Source: Clostridia bacterium (GTDB lineage Bacteria > Bacillota_A > Clostridia > Christensenellales > Borkfalkiaceae). Taken from it: a stretch of 7,357 bases of DNA. Shown here in pieces: positions 1 through 6,235 of the stretch. The stretch lies in contig JAFTRD010000072.1 in assembly GCA_017462425.1 (NCBI GenBank), positions 1 through 7,357 of the forward strand, in the 5' to 3' direction. The stretch's first letter is position 1. Each line of letters opens with the position of its first letter. A model generated the notes under the pieces. It did not search any database. It worked only from the letters and a program-made list of their open reading frames with translations, and was not told the origin of the DNA. A program made the position numbers and the translations under genes.

Positions 1-606
1 GAAGCCGAGGGCACGCAAAAGCACGGTAGCGCAAAGTTTTCTCTTTCTGTCTACCTTTACCCATAATACGCCCTGTAAATCCTGTTCGAGTTCGAGCCAA
101 GCGCCACGGTTGGGGATAACGGTGGTATTGAAAATTTCCTTACCTGCTTTCTTATCCTTTTCGCACGCATTGTATACGCCCGAGGAACGAACGAGCTGGG
201 AGACGATGGCGCGCTCTGCGCCGTTGATGATGAACGAACCGTGTTCGGTCATCAAAGGAATGTCGCCCATAAAGACTTCCTGATCGACGGTTTCCTGTTT
301 GACCTTGTTGACCAGTCTTACTTTCACTCTCAACGCCTTGGCGTAAGTAGCGTCACGGTTGCGGCACTCTTTTTCGTCGTACTTGGGTTTTGCTGCAAAT
401 TCGTGTTCCAAAAAGTACATTTCAAAGTGATCGGAATAGTCCGTGATGGGAGAAAAATCTTCAAAGACGTCTGCAATGCCTTCGTTGATAAAGGCTTTGT
501 AGCTGTCCTTCTGAATTTCAACCAAGTCGGGAATATCGATAACTTCATTGATGGAACCGAATTTCCTTCTTTCGTTTTTGCCGTACTTGACAATAGGTAA
601 ATTCAT
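1..606 (-). CDS. rpoB: RNA polymerase beta subunit, N-terminal part
   Basis: This is the N-terminal 202 codons of the beta subunit of DNA-dependent RNA polymerase, which forms much of the catalytic core and the rifampicin-binding region. The frame is open to the window edge, so the gene is cut by the window and not broken. The start is ATG at 606, because the translation begins MNLPIVKYGKNERRKFGSI, as family N-termini do. Typical beta-subunit blocks follow: DIPDLVEIQKDSYKAF, then VFMGDIPLMTEHGSFIINGA with ERAIVSQLVRSSGVY (about residues 128-162), then the IPNRGAWLELE segment. A GGAG lies 13 nt upstream (623-620), a slightly long spacing, but no in-frame alternative start exists nearer to it. 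The gene heads its own transcript here and does not directly follow rplL. A good promoter lies about 260 bp upstream. Confidence 0.97.
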   Translation of the reverse strand, partial: MNLPIVKYGKNERRKFGSINEVIDIPDLVEIQKDSYKAFINEGIADVFEDFSPITDYSDHFEMYFLEHEFAAKPKYDEKECRNRDATYAKALRVKVRLVNKVKQETVDQEVFMGDIPLMTEHGSFIINGAERAIVSQLVRSSGVYNACEKDKKAGKEIFNTTVIPNRGAWLELEQDLQGVLWVKVDRKRKLCATVLLRALGF

Positions 607-719
607 GCGGTTGTTATTGCTCCTTTTTTCTTATTTTTTATAACAACGAGCGACCTACCGAGTATATCTTTTCATCGATAAAAATCATGTTACCAAAATT
701 AAAATTTTAAAAATTTTCA

Positions 720-779
720 AAAACCCTTTACAGATTGCAAATTTTGCTGTATACTAAAAGCCGTAAATTAAAGGGTTTT
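720..779. repeat. 11-bp inverted repeat in the rpoB leader
   Basis: AAAACCCTTTA at 720-730 is the exact reverse complement of TAAAGGGTTTT at 769-779, with 38 bp between the arms. On the rpoB (minus) strand the 3' arm ends in GGGTTTTTG, so the folded leader RNA would resemble a weak terminator or attenuator, although the loop is large. On the plus strand the left arm contains most of the -35 box of the rqcP promoter. It could therefore also be a protein-binding site. The repeat is seen directly; its role is inference. Confidence 0.5.
727..755 (+). promoter_or_regulatory. Sigma-A-type promoter toward rqcP-ispDF
   Basis: A -35 box TTTACA (727-732) and a -10 box TATACT (750-755) are separated by 17 bp, each one mismatch from the sigma-A consensus. 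Predicted transcription would start near 762, giving rqcP a leader of about 190 nt. I found no better plus-strand promoter closer to the gene. Confidence 0.6.
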
Positions 780-862
780 ACTACTTTTTTACGCACTTTT
801 GCCCTCTATTTTTTGGGAAAAATCCAAAAATGCGCAAAATACGCATAATAATACATTATGTT

Positions 863-891
863 ATTCTAAACCTTTTTTTCGGGAAAGTCAA
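863..891 (-). promoter_or_regulatory. rpoB: Sigma-A-type promoter for rpoB
   Basis: Read on the minus strand, TTGACT (891-886), a 17-bp spacer and TAGAAT (868-863) form a near-consensus sigma-A promoter, one mismatch in each box. The start would fall near 856, inside the small hairpin CATAATAATACATTATG (844-860). This gives rpoB a leader of about 250 nt that runs antisense through the start of the rqcP transcript. Confidence 0.7.
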
Positions 892-951
892 TCGTTTTTT
901 TGAAACTTTTTCCAAATCGACAAAAATATTTTTCATAAGGAGATTTTATCG

Positions 952-1197
952 ATGAGAATCGACAAATTTTTAAAAGTTTCACGAATTTTGAAACGCCGTA
1001 CCGTGGCGCAGGAAGCCGCCAAACAGGGCAAGGTTTTTATCAACGGCAAGGAGGTAAAGCCCGCGCATCCCGTAAAGGTGGGCGACGTGGTAGAAATTGA
1101 ATACGCCACCAGCCGCTTGCGGTTTAAGGTTTTACAAGTATTGGAGGTTGTAAAAAAGAACGATGCAGCCTCGCTCTATGAAATTATTACGGAGTAA
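952..1197 (+). CDS. rqcP: S4-domain RNA-binding protein RqcP (YabO)
   Basis: This 81-residue protein consists of one S4 RNA-binding domain (about residues 1-65) with a short tail. The start MRIDKFLKVSRILKRRTVAQ and the block KVFINGKEVKP-(x)n-VKVGDVVEIEY match Bacillus YabO, now RqcP, and its Hsp15-like relatives. In Firmicutes RqcP binds obstructed 50S subunits carrying peptidyl-tRNA. There it works with RqcH to add C-terminal alanine tails that mark stalled products for degradation. The start is secure: AAGGAG (937-942) lies 9 nt before the ATG. The gene is the first of a probable two-gene transcript with ispDF, whose start codon follows the rqcP stop by 10 bp. An Hsp15-like heat-shock role is the alternative, but the size and motif fit RqcP better. 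Confidence 0.9.
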   Translation: MRIDKFLKVSRILKRRTVAQEAAKQGKVFINGKEVKPAHPVKVGDVVEIEYATSRLRFKVLQVLEVVKKNDAASLYEIITE

Positions 1198-1207
1198 AGA
1201 AAGCAAT

Positions 1208-2332
1208 ATGAACGTTTCCGTTATTATCTGCGCCGCCGGCAAAGGATCACGCGCAGGGTTTGAAAAAAATAAATTACTGCTACCCATGCCCGGAGAAAAG
1301 GGTATAACCGTACTGGAAAAGACCGTGCGGGCGTTTCTGCGTGAGGATATTACGCAAATAATCGTTACCCTGTCCCCTTGCGATAAAGAAGAAATAGAAT
1401 TACTGCTTGCGCCCTATCCCCTATGCAAAACCGTATTCGGCGGAGATACCCGCACGCAGTCGGTGAAGAACGCTCTTGCCGCCGTGGAGGGCGACGTCGT
1501 ACTCATTCACGACGGAGCAAGACCGTACGTGACGCAGAAAATTATATCCGACTGCATTGAAAGCGTAAAAAAATACGGTAGCGGCGTATGCGCCCTGCCC
1601 GTGATAGATACCGCTATAATTGCCGAGGACGGAAATATAGCCGAAGTACCCAAGCGTGAAAACGTTTACACCGTACAGACGCCGCAGGGGTTTTTAACCT
1701 CGGATATCCTACGGGCGTACGGGCAAGTGGGAGAAGAAATTTACACGGACGATTCTGCCGTGTATGCGAAATTTATACAAAAACCCCGTCTGTTTCTCGG
1801 TGAACGGGGGAATAAAAAACTGACCTTCCGTGAGGATTTTGAACGGGTTACGCCTGTACGTGTGGGCGTGGGCATTGATACGCACGCCTTTGGAAAGGCG
1901 CAGGATTATATCGTACTGGGAGGGGTAAAAGTTCCCTCGGACAGCGGGCTGATTGCACATTCGGACGGGGACGTGTTGGTACATGCAGTGATGGATGCGC
2001 TGCTTTCCGCCGCAGGATTGAGGGATATAGGATATTATTTCCCCGATACGGACGATAAGTGGAAGAACGCAGACAGTATGCGGATGCTCAGCGAAGTAAT
2101 GGAGAAAATAAAAAAACAGGGATTTACTCCCTGTAATGTGTCCGTAGCCGTGCAGGCACAAAAACCGAAACTTGCAAAATACGTGCCTACCATGTCCGAG
2201 AATTTGGCAAAAATGCTGAACCTTTCCCTAGCCGCCGTGGGCATTACCGCAGGCACCAACGAGGGCTTGGGGTACGTGGGCGAGGGCAAGGGCATTACCG
2301 TAACGGCAAGCGTTCTTTTGAAAGAAATTTAA
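1208..2332 (+). CDS. ispDF: Bifunctional IspD-IspF, isoprenoid biosynthesis (MEP pathway)
   Basis: This 374-residue fusion carries two non-consecutive steps of the methylerythritol phosphate pathway. The IspD part (about 1-212) makes CDP-methylerythritol from MEP and CTP. It shows AAGKGSR at 9-15 with K22, HDGARP at 101-106, VQTPQGF at 156-162, TDDSAVYAK at 180-188 and the K203/K204 region. The IspF part (about 216-374) makes the cyclic diphosphate. It has GVGIDTHAF (metal ligands D224, H226), AHSDGDVLVHAVMDALL (ligand H259), FPDTDDKW and the terminal GTNEGLGYVGEGKGI block. No linker or break separates the halves. I chose ATG 1208 because IspD begins at the M-x-V-x-x-I-I strand. An earlier in-frame ATG at 1163 would add 15 residues overlapping rqcP. 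The Shine-Dalgarno site is weak (GGAG at 1191-1194, 13 nt away), so translational coupling to rqcP is likely. Confidence 0.95.
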   Translation: MNVSVIICAAGKGSRAGFEKNKLLLPMPGEKGITVLEKTVRAFLREDITQIIVTLSPCDKEEIELLLAPYPLCKTVFGGDTRTQSVKNALAAVEGDVVLIHDGARPYVTQKIISDCIESVKKYGSGVCALPVIDTAIIAEDGNIAEVPKRENVYTVQTPQGFLTSDILRAYGQVGEEIYTDDSAVYAKFIQKPRLFLGERGNKKLTFREDFERVTPVRVGVGIDTHAFGKAQDYIVLGGVKVPSDSGLIAHSDGDVLVHAVMDALLSAAGLRDIGYYFPDTDDKWKNADSMRMLSEVMEKIKKQGFTPCNVSVAVQAQKPKLAKYVPTMSENLAKMLNLSLAAVGITAGTNEGLGYVGEGKGITVTASVLLKEI

Positions 2333-3207
2333 GATTTTTGCATGGAATTTATAATATGCTCTGCGTAAGCGGCGGCGACGTTGACGCCCGTCGCTTTTTC
2401 TATACCCTTAAAAAAGGCGTTGGAGTTCACCTCGCAAAGCAGTAGACCCTCTTTGCCGAATAAAAAGTCTATGCCGCAATAATCCAGCTCTAAAAGATCG
2501 GAAATCTTTTTAGAGAGTAACGCAATCTCCTCGTTAACGGCAAAAGGCGCGCCAACACCGCCCAGGGCGATATTAGAGCGAAAATCCTCTTCGGCGCTGC
2601 GGAGCATGGCGGCGATTGCCTTACCGCCGACGCAAATGACCCGTAAATCTTTGCCACGGCTTTCGCCGACGTACTTCTGATAAAAATGCGGCGTAAAGCG
2701 AAGCCGAGTGGCGAGGGCGCAAAGCTCCTCTTCCGTCTTTGCCAGAAACACCTCTTTCCCCAACGAGCCGTAGCTGTGCTTGACGACCACGGGAAGACCT
2801 AAGGCGGTGATGACGTTTTTAGAGTAACCTTCCCCGATCTTCGCCTCGGACGTGTAACAGAAGGGCGCCGGTAAGGTTTCGGGCATGGGTATACCGTAAT
2901 TCGCCAAAGCAACGTGCGTGAGCATTTTATCGTCGCAAATTTCTATTGCCCGTGCAGGGTTGAAAAGACGTAATCCCTTCTTTTCCAAAAGGCGCATAGT
3001 ATACTTATCTTTATCCAGAAAAACGGCAAAATCCCCCGCTTGCTGCGAGGTGATTTTACCGTTTTTTTCTATGCTTGCGATACCGCAATAATTTTTACGT
3101 ATTTCTACGGATATTCCTTTACGGGAAAACTCCTCCTGCAGGCGGCGCGCCTGATAGAGATAGTCCTCGTTTTCGGAATATGCGTTGACGATAATCAATC
3201 CTTTCAT
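2329..3207 (-). CDS. RimK-like ATP-grasp amino-acid ligase, substrate unknown
   Basis: This 292-residue protein has the usual length of RimK/LysX-type ATP-grasp ligases. These cytosolic enzymes activate a carboxylate as an acyl phosphate and join it to an amine, often adding glutamate. Visible features are a pre-ATP-grasp domain (1-90), DDKMLTH near 92-98, the ATP-binding lysine and glycine loop VVVKHSYGSLGKEV (141-153), the hinge QKYV (177-180), RVI and R203, then FRSNIALGGVG (209-219). The metal ligands follow in CGIDFLF (D247) and CEVNSNAFFKGIEKATG (E259, N261). All key residues appear present. It is the last gene of the ECF-coaX-hom operon, 21 bp after hom, with AGGG 5 nt before the ATG. 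The annotation RimK family alpha-L-glutamate ligase is reasonable, but nothing here identifies ribosomal protein S6, LysW or any other acceptor. Confidence 0.85.
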   Translation of the reverse strand: MKGLIIVNAYSENEDYLYQARRLQEEFSRKGISVEIRKNYCGIASIEKNGKITSQQAGDFAVFLDKDKYTMRLLEKKGLRLFNPARAIEICDDKMLTHVALANYGIPMPETLPAPFCYTSEAKIGEGYSKNVITALGLPVVVKHSYGSLGKEVFLAKTEEELCALATRLRFTPHFYQKYVGESRGKDLRVICVGGKAIAAMLRSAEEDFRSNIALGGVGAPFAVNEEIALLSKKISDLLELDYCGIDFLFGKEGLLLCEVNSNAFFKGIEKATGVNVAAAYAEHIINSMQKS

Positions 3208-3228
3208 TTTACCCTATTTCAGCCCTTG

Positions 3229-4512
3229 TCAGGAAACAACTCGGATAATGCTTTCTACCTTTTCCACGCTCTCCAACGCACTGATTTTTGAAACGGCGGT
3301 TTTAACGCTTTGTTCTTTGGTTTCGTGCGTAATGAAGATGAGCGTTGCCTTACCGTCTGCATTGCAGTCCTTTTGAATCATCTCGCTGATAGAAACGTTC
3401 TGACGGGCGAAAATGTTGGCAATTTTACCGAGTACGCCAACCTGATCGTTGACCGTAATGCGCAGATAATACGCGCTGGAGAAGTTTGCCACGAACTTGG
3501 TTTCTTTCGAAGCGTTTGCCGTATTTTTAAAGGTGGAGTACTTGATATCCGAATGCGTAGCGGCGTAAATGATGTCGCTCACAACGGCACTACCCGTAGG
3601 AAGGTCGCCTGCCCCTCTGCCGTAAAGCATAACGTCGTCCACGGCATCGCCCGTGATATAGACTGCGTTAAACGCATCGTTTACGGAGGCTAAGGGATGA
3701 CTTGCTCTTACGTAGGTAGGGTGCACTCTGACTTCGATACCCGCAGGGGTATTTTTACCGATGGCGAGGAGCTTGATGACGTAACCCAGCTCTTTGCCGT
3801 ACGCAATATCTTCTTTCGTGATATGGGTAATACCTTCACGATGAATTTTGGTATAGGGAATTTTGGTGTGGAACGCCATGGAGGACAAAATGGAGAGCTT
3901 GTACGTGGAGTCAAAGCCCTCTACGTCCGACGTGGGATCGAGTTCTGCGTAACCGAGCGCCTGCGCCTGTTTTAAAACTTCCTCGTAGGAGGCACCCTCG
4001 TTGGTCATTTTATCCAAAATATAATTGGTAGTGCCGTTGACGATACCCATCATGGACAGGATACAGTTCGCCTGTAAGCCGTCCAAAAGCGTACGGATAA
4101 TGGGCACTCCACCGACGCAGCTCGCTTCATAATACAGTCCGCAGTTTTTACGACGGGCAATACTTTCCAATTCGTAAGAATATTTTGCAATGAGTTCTTT
4201 ATTCGAGGTAACGACCGATTTACCTGCGTTGAGCGCTGCCTGCACGAAGGTTCTTGCCACGCCGATACCGCCGATCATTTCTACCACGATGTCTACGTTG
4301 GGGTTGGAAACGACCTCTGCAATATTAGAGGCTACTTTTTCTGCGGGAATACCCAAAGCGGCAATACGTTCCCGACTCAGCTCGAGAACGGCCTCGACCT
4401 CCAGATCGATATCCTGCGTTCTCTTGTAAAAATCCTTATGTTCGGTAATAATCCGATACGTGCCGCCGCCGACAGTACCAAGTCCCAGAATGGCTACACC
4501 GACTCTTTTCAT
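3229..4512 (-). CDS. hom: Homoserine dehydrogenase with C-terminal ACT domain
   Basis: This 427-residue enzyme reduces aspartate 4-semialdehyde to homoserine with NAD(P)H, the branch point to threonine and methionine. The Rossmann motif GLGTVGGGT lies at 10-18. The catalytic lysine is probably K105 in VTSNKELIAK. The family signature spans about 183-206 and includes ELDPTSDVEGFDSTYKL, with D201 and K205 in the active site. GIVNGTTNYIL is at 156-166. An ACT domain (about 348-423, starting YYLRITVNDQVGVLGKIANI) suggests feedback control, probably by threonine. Length and order are those of the family. The start is clear: AAGGA sits just before ATG 4512, 6 bp after the coaX stop. No aspartokinase or threonine synthase gene adjoins it; instead it lies between pantothenate and ATP-grasp genes. 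Confidence 0.97.
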   Translation of the reverse strand: MKRVGVAILGLGTVGGGTYRIITEHKDFYKRTQDIDLEVEAVLELSRERIAALGIPAEKVASNIAEVVSNPNVDIVVEMIGGIGVARTFVQAALNAGKSVVTSNKELIAKYSYELESIARRKNCGLYYEASCVGGVPIIRTLLDGLQANCILSMMGIVNGTTNYILDKMTNEGASYEEVLKQAQALGYAELDPTSDVEGFDSTYKLSILSSMAFHTKIPYTKIHREGITHITKEDIAYGKELGYVIKLLAIGKNTPAGIEVRVHPTYVRASHPLASVNDAFNAVYITGDAVDDVMLYGRGAGDLPTGSAVVSDIIYAATHSDIKYSTFKNTANASKETKFVANFSSAYYLRITVNDQVGVLGKIANIFARQNVSISEMIQKDCNADGKATLIFITHETKEQSVKTAVSKISALESVEKVESIIRVVS

Positions 4513-4518
4513 GTTTCC

Positions 4519-5307
4519 TTACTTCTCCTCTGAACTATTCAAGTAATATAAATATTTTAAACCGTTTAAAGTTAACAATTTATCCACCACGTCTATACAG
4601 GAAATTTCCTTGGCGATAATTTCACTAAAGCCGCCCGTGGCAATCGTTTTTACGCTGTTCGCTTTTAATTCCTTTTTAATTCTCTTGACGATATATTCCA
4701 CCAAGCCCGCAAAGCCGAACACGATGCCCGCCTGCATGTTGGTAACGGTATTTTTTGCAATAATACTCTTGGGCGCTTCTATTTCTACCCTGGGCAGTTT
4801 TGCCGTACCGCCGACGAGGCTGTCCAAGGAGCCTTTGATGCCGGGAGCAATGACGCCGCCGATAAATTCCCCTTCCTCGCTTAGAATATTAAAGGTGGTT
4901 GCCGTACCGAAGTCGATAACAATGACAGGCTCGCCTGCTACGCCGTGATTGACTAAGGCGGATACGCAGTTAACGATTCGGTCTGCGCCCACTTCACGAG
5001 CGTTGTCACAGCGAATATTCAACCCCGATTTTAAGCCGGGCGCAAGCTGTAAGGGCTTGAACCCCAAGTAGAGCTTACACATATGCGCAACGGTGTAATC
5101 CAACGAAGGCACAACGGAGGACATGATTCCGCCCGTGATTTTTTCGTACGGTATACCCTTAAAACGGAGCATACTCATCAGCTGTTCGCCGTATTCATCC
5201 GACGTACGCTTATTATCGGTTGCCACACGGAAGGAAATGACCAGCTCGTCCCCTTCGTAGATACCGTATTTTATATTCGTATTACCTATATCTATGCAGA
5301 TAATCAT
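4519..5307 (-). CDS. coaX: Type III pantothenate kinase
   Basis: This 262-residue cytosolic enzyme phosphorylates pantothenate, the first step of coenzyme A synthesis. The type III (ASKHA-fold) hallmarks are intact: DIGNTN at 6-11 (phosphate loop), the pantothenate-side segment PGLKSGLNI at 90-98, GADRIVN at 107-113 with the putative catalytic base D109, and IDFGTATTFN at 131-140. GGVIAPGIKGS at 150-160, MQAGIVFGFAGLVE at 191-204, ATGGFS at 223-228 and the closing LTLNGLKYLYYLN follow. The length is normal. It starts 14 bp after the ECF S-component gene, with AAGG about 8 nt before ATG 5307, and ends 6 bp before hom, so it is clearly co-transcribed. The upstream transporter gene makes pantothenate salvage the likely purpose of this pair. 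Confidence 0.96.
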   Translation of the reverse strand: MIICIDIGNTNIKYGIYEGDELVISFRVATDNKRTSDEYGEQLMSMLRFKGIPYEKITGGIMSSVVPSLDYTVAHMCKLYLGFKPLQLAPGLKSGLNIRCDNAREVGADRIVNCVSALVNHGVAGEPVIVIDFGTATTFNILSEEGEFIGGVIAPGIKGSLDSLVGGTAKLPRVEIEAPKSIIAKNTVTNMQAGIVFGFAGLVEYIVKRIKKELKANSVKTIATGGFSEIIAKEISCIDVVDKLLTLNGLKYLYYLNSSEEK

Positions 5308-5321
5308 GTATTATACCTTTT

Positions 5322-5939
5322 TTATTTTTGAATACGTTTTTCAATTACTTTGTAAACGGTATGAAGCGCAGGCGCAACGATGAGATTGATTGCAAATTCA
5401 ATAAAGAAATTGAAAGTAACCAGCACTAACAAAATAAATACGAGGATATTCATACCGCCGTAAGAACCCAGCGACTCTTGAAAAGCGATGATGCTTTCGT
5501 TCATAAACAAACAACCTATCACGAACAACGCCGTGTTGATAACGGGAACGATACCCGAGGCAACGAATACCGCTACGTATTTGTTTTTATTTGAAATAAC
5601 ACGGAAGAGAACGCCTGACAAAAAGCCTGCCACCGTCGTCTTTAAGATACAGGTAAAGACGGTTATAACGGGCGTATACGTCCAGATAATCGTATAAAAA
5701 GGACTTCCTCCCATAACGACCTGAATTAAAACGACTACGCCGCAGGCAAGCCCCAGAAACGCACCTGCCAAAGGTCCGAGTAAGATAGCGCCCAGCACGA
5801 TGGGAATCAGCGTAAAATTGAGCTGAACCGCACCGATTGTAATTGCTCCACCGAACGTCTGCAACACAATGACGAGCGCCAATAAAACGGCAAGCATCGT
5901 TACGTTTGTAGCCGAAAAAAAGTTCTTTTCCGTAGACAT
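5322..5939 (-). CDS. ECF transporter S component, probable pantothenate uptake (PanT-like)
   Basis: This 205-residue, very hydrophobic protein has about six membrane helices. It is a substrate-binding S subunit of an energy-coupling factor (ECF) vitamin transporter. Helix 1 carries an AxxxA motif (A17-A21), used in such proteins to dock on the shared EcfT subunit. The block LIPIVLGAILLGPLAGAFLGLACG (in two parts, about 42-65) is a family hallmark. No EcfA or EcfT genes are nearby, as is usual for group II S components that share one energizing module. Position directly before coaX points to pantothenate as substrate (inferred from context, not from binding residues). Folate, riboflavin or another vitamin cannot be excluded. 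I start at ATG 5939 rather than the in-frame TTG at 5945, because GGAGG (5954-5950) is 10 nt from the ATG and only 4 from the TTG. Confidence 0.85.
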   Translation of the reverse strand: MSTEKNFFSATNVTMLAVLLALVIVLQTFGGAITIGAVQLNFTLIPIVLGAILLGPLAGAFLGLACGVVVLIQVVMGGSPFYTIIWTYTPVITVFTCILKTTVAGFLSGVLFRVISNKNKYVAVFVASGIVPVINTALFVIGCLFMNESIIAFQESLGSYGGMNILVFILLVLVTFNFFIEFAINLIVAPALHTVYKVIEKRIQK

Positions 5940-5949
5940 ATTCAATTAA

Positions 5950-5954
5950 CCTCC
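5950..5954 (-). promoter_or_regulatory. Ribosome binding site of the ECF S-component gene
   Basis: GGAGG on the minus strand decides between TTG 5945 and ATG 5939; the ATG is preferred. A second GGGAGG lies just upstream (5965-5960). A short CCATC/GATGG stem (5975-5971 with 5957-5953) could cover the first two G residues of the functional site, but it is only 5 bp long. Confidence 0.6.
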
Positions 5955-6044
5955 ATCAACCTCCCTATAGGATGGCTGTGTTTAAAATTTTTACCGTGTT
6001 TTGTTCGTCGAATTGCAAAAAACATATCCGCAAACCAATGTACG

Positions 6045-6060
6045 GTTATAATATTATAAC
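6045..6060. promoter_or_regulatory. Perfect 16-bp palindrome over the operon -10 box
   Basis: GTTATAATATTATAAC is its own reverse complement. It covers the -10 box of the ECF-coaX-hom promoter and carries TATAAT on both strands. A dimeric repressor bound here would block the promoter, so it is a candidate operator. It may equally be a chance symmetry of AT-rich -10 sequence. No plus-strand -35 box stands at the right distance, so a symmetric divergent promoter is unlikely. Confidence 0.4.
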
Positions 6061-6081
6061 AATCTTTTCTGCTTTTTGCAA
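6053..6081 (-). promoter_or_regulatory. Sigma-A-type promoter of the ECF S-coaX-hom-ligase operon
   Basis: On the minus strand, TTGCAA (6081-6076), a 17-bp spacer and a perfect TATAAT (6058-6053) form a strong promoter. Transcription would begin near 6046, leaving a leader of about 107 nt before the first start codon. I recognise no known riboswitch in that leader. Confidence 0.75.
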
Positions 6082-6176
6082 CTAAATGACCGCTTGCATA
6101 GACTTTTTTTATGAAACCATCAGGGAATTTGTAACATTTTTTATTCCAAATTAATAATATTTAATATACACGAAAA

Positions 6177-6214
6177 CACGGAAAGCATACATACGAAACA
6201 TTTAAGGCTCCGTG
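6177..6214 (+). repeat. Short inverted repeat before the cysteine-rich gene
   Basis: CACGGA (6177-6182) and TCCGTG (6209-6214) can pair with a 26-nt loop, ending 6 nt before the AGGAGG site. The stem is too short to be compelling. It may be a weak leader structure or an operator half-site pair. The promoter of this gene is not clear: TTGTAA at 6129-6134 lacks a good -10 box at 17 bp. Confidence 0.25.
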
Positions 6215-6220
6215 GATTAT

Positions 6221-6226
6221 AGGAGG
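6221..6226 (+). promoter_or_regulatory. Ribosome binding site of the cysteine-rich gene
   Basis: AGGAGG lies 9 nt before ATG 6236. It fixes that start and rules out the in-frame ATG at 6212, which lies upstream of the site. Confidence 0.8.
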
Positions 6227-6235
6227 TTTTACATA

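Larger units (their letters stand above)
607..951. other. Divergent rpoB/rqcP intergenic region
   Basis: This AT-rich 345-bp spacer contains no plausible gene. It holds one promoter for each flanking gene (entries at 727-755 and 863-891), an 11-bp inverted repeat (720-730 with 769-779) and several small hairpins. One is CATAAT/ATTATG at 844-849 and 855-860, with a 5-nt loop, at the predicted rpoB transcription start. Another is TTTTTGG/CCAAAAA at 810-816 and 824-830. The A/T-tract stretch around 695-722 is probably flexible or bent DNA. The rpoB leader would be about 250 nt and the rqcP leader about 190 nt, both long for bacteria. Confidence 0.7.

Noticed and set aside
241..600. 119-codon plus-strand ORF
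   Set aside because: It is the antisense shadow of rpoB, whose minus-strand translation is unmistakable.
661..666. TATACT on the minus strand as an alternative rpoB -10 box
   Set aside because: No reasonable -35 box stands 16-18 bp upstream (the hexamer is CATGAT), and the promoter at 863-891 is far better.
1163..1207. Earlier in-frame ATG for ispDF adding 15 residues
   Set aside because: The added residues overlap the end of rqcP, precede the natural IspD N-terminal strand, and the nearest GGAGG (1143-1147) is 15 nt from that ATG.
3697..3975. Plus-strand ORFs across hom and the other minus-strand genes
   Set aside because: All are antisense shadows of well-recognised enzymes and lack ribosome binding sites or family motifs.
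5942..5956. Four-codon leader ORF (MEVN) before the ECF S-component gene
   Set aside because: Its Shine-Dalgarno-like GGGAGG is only 3 nt from the ATG, and the codons carry no amino-acid signal typical of an attenuation leader; it is probably chance sequence around the real ribosome binding site.
6186..6193. CATACATA as a sporulation-sigma (SigE-like) -10 box for the cysteine-rich gene
   Set aside because: It matches only part of the consensus, and no matching -35 element lies at the expected spacing; suggestive given the protein type but not supportable.
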